NCBI GenBank assembly: GCA_018644785.1
Contig: JABGPV010000225.1
Span: forward strand, 1-8,523
Origin: Deltaproteobacteria bacterium
GTDB taxonomy: Bacteria; Desulfobacterota; DSM-4660; Desulfatiglandales; Desulfatiglandaceae
Direction: 5' to 3'
Length of the DNA: 8,523 nucleotides
Below the pieces are notes generated by a model. It ran no database searches and was not told the DNA's origin. It was given only the letters and a program-made list of their open reading frames with translations. Made by a program: the position numbers and the translations under genes. Shown piece after piece: positions 7,089-8,523 of this stretch (its first letter is position 1; the number at the start of each line of letters is the position of its first letter).

Positions 7089-8336
7089 ATGGAAACATAT
7101 CCCAGAGCAAGACATGATCTAGAGTTTTTTCCGGTACACCAGGACGGTCAGGAATTTATCCTGGTGAGGGATCACCTGGGGCTTTCGCCGGAAGGCACCG
7201 CATTGGGGATTCCCCTGTACCAGTTCATGACGCTTCTGGATGGCAGCCGCTCCATCAGCGATTTGCAGACGATCTTCATGAGACAACAGGGTGGTGTTTT
7301 TGTGGGTTCTGAAGAGATTCTGGGATTGCTAAACAACCTGGATGCCACATATCTTCTGGATTCGGAAGCGTTTCAGTCGGCAAAAGGGGAAATTGTTGCC
7401 GATTTCACAAATAAGCGGGTCAGGCCCGCCTCCCACAGCGGAAAGAGTTACCCGGACACTCCGGTGGAATTGAGGGCCCGTTTGAATGAAATTATGGCCG
7501 ACCCAGTGGCTCTGCCTGCTGATGCATCTTTCCCTTCAGGGAAAATCCAAGCCTTGGTGGCCCCTCACATCGATCTCAATGTGGGATATAAATCTTATGC
7601 ACAGGCCTATGGGATGCTGCAGGATGCAACACCCACCCGGGTGGTGGTTCTGGGGACGGGACACCAGCTTGAGGAGGACCTTTTTTCCCTGACGGACAAG
7701 AATTTCGAGACCCCGTTGGGCATTATCAATAGTGATGGCGAGGCCGTTGACCGCTTGAAAAGGGCTGGACAGGGGATGGTGGCCTTGAATGATTTTATTC
7801 ACCGGTCAGAACATTCCATTGAGTTTCAACTCATCTTTCTGCAGCATGTCATGAGAAAGAAGGATTTCGCCATTATTCCCATCCTCTGTGGTTCTCTGCA
7901 GAATTTTGCCGCTTATACGAGGCAGGCCTTTGTCGAGCGTGCATTGCCTTTTTTGGAAACCCTGCAGCAGCTCCTTGATGAACCGGGTCATGAGACCCTC
8001 CTGGTGGCAGGTGTTGATTTTTCCCATACCGGGCCCAAGTTCGGTCATGAGGTTACTGCCAGGGCCCTTGAGAACCGATCCCGGGAACACGATCAAAACC
8101 TGCTGAAACATTTATCCGGAATGAACGCGGATCATTTCTGGAAGGAATCAGAAAGGGTCAGGGATCAATACCATGTCTGTGGTTTTTCTGCACTGGCCTG
8201 TCTGCTGGAAGTATTGCCGGAATGCCGGGGAACGGTTCTGGATTACGAGATATGGCACGAAGCGCCCACGCAATCCGCCGTGAGTTTTGCCTCCGTTGTT
8301 TTCACAAATACGCATCCTGCCAAAAGTGCGTCATGA
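7089..8336 (+). CDS. MEMO-family protein (AmmeMemoRadiSam system protein B type)
   Basis: A 415-aa protein. Residues about 1-95 form a separate N-terminal domain, possibly winged-helix (PqqD-like), with SISDLQTIF and a helix around 75-83. Residues about 153-408 form the MEMO domain, related to class III extradiol dioxygenases: LVAPHIDLNVGYKSYA (H160), LGTGHQ (H192), HSIEFQL (H242), GVDFSH (D310, H313) and a Cys in HVCGFSAL (C364). Bacterial members usually lie next to an AMMECR1 protein and a radical SAM enzyme; neither is in this window, so the rest may lie beyond 8523 or be absent. The biochemical role of the family is not established. The start at 7089 has only a weak Shine-Dalgarno, and a start a little further in is possible. 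Confidence 0.9.
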   Translation: METYPRARHDLEFFPVHQDGQEFILVRDHLGLSPEGTALGIPLYQFMTLLDGSRSISDLQTIFMRQQGGVFVGSEEILGLLNNLDATYLLDSEAFQSAKGEIVADFTNKRVRPASHSGKSYPDTPVELRARLNEIMADPVALPADASFPSGKIQALVAPHIDLNVGYKSYAQAYGMLQDATPTRVVVLGTGHQLEEDLFSLTDKNFETPLGIINSDGEAVDRLKRAGQGMVALNDFIHRSEHSIEFQLIFLQHVMRKKDFAIIPILCGSLQNFAAYTRQAFVERALPFLETLQQLLDEPGHETLLVAGVDFSHTGPKFGHEVTARALENRSREHDQNLLKHLSGMNADHFWKESERVRDQYHVCGFSALACLLEVLPECRGTVLDYEIWHEAPTQSAVSFASVVFTNTHPAKSAS

Positions 8337-8523
8337 AATGCTACCAGGGAAAACGCATTAACCCCAATCTTTTCGAAACATACCCTTGTGGCATATTTCC
8401 AGAAAGCCTTTCACAAAAACTTGGATGGTTCAAAGATAACCGATAGAAAAAGCCAGTAGAAATTGGCCTCCAAAGTATAGGGGGAGACCCAGAAACCGGT
8501 TGATGGGCTCTTTCTTGACAAAG
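8337..8523. other. Non-coding tail of the window
   Basis: No gene is supported. A Cys-containing ORF running from 8222 to 8446 is the out-of-frame shadow of the MEMO C-terminus. TTGACA at 8515-8520 could be the -35 of a promoter whose -10 lies beyond the window. No T-run terminator follows the MEMO stop. Confidence 0.4.

Overview
The window looks like a chromosomal segment of a Gram-negative anaerobe, most likely in or near the deltaproteobacteria (Desulfobacterota). This is inferred from the moderate GC content, a sigma-54-type promoter, a MEMO/AmmeMemoRadiSam protein, an MBL-fold hydrolase, and intergenic repeats of a style I associate with that group. No rRNA, tRNA or CRISPR array is visible.

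Left region (1-453) is a regulatory leader with no gene. A good sigma-70 promoter (99-127) starts a leader that I read as two different S-adenosylmethionine (SAM) riboswitches in series. A SAM-I (S-box) aptamer (138-232) is followed by its own intrinsic terminator (255-276). A SAM-II aptamer (326-380) is followed by a second, stronger terminator (384-422). A Shine-Dalgarno sequence then leads into the first gene.

The operon (454-4898, perhaps to 5157) encodes four tightly spaced genes. They are a MoxR-type AAA+ ATPase, an unrecognised 185-aa protein, a two-domain HExxH metallopeptidase/VWA protein (DUF2201 type), and a divergent methionine adenosyltransferase (MetK). A small uncertain ORF follows. 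SAM riboswitches make sense because the last main gene makes SAM. The unusual part is that a MoxR/VWA chaperone-like pair and a putative peptidase are placed under the same SAM control. My inference is an ATP-driven AAA+/VWA machine acting with, or on, the variant MetK or its product. The role (metabolic maturation, a SAM-linked stress or defence system, or something else) is not established by the sequence.

Middle region (5158-5942): GC-rich hairpins, a small exported protein on the minus strand (5305-5568), and an intergenic stretch. That stretch holds the second copy of a 28-bp repeat also found at 1-28, so the operon lies between two direct copies. It also holds a sigma-70-like and a strong sigma-54-like promoter.

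Right region (5943-8523): an MBL-fold hydrolase with a complete set of metal ligands, a spacer with a second repeat family (GGGGACAC-type), and a MEMO-family protein (AmmeMemoRadiSam system protein B type) with an N-terminal extra domain. The last 187 bases hold no gene I can support.
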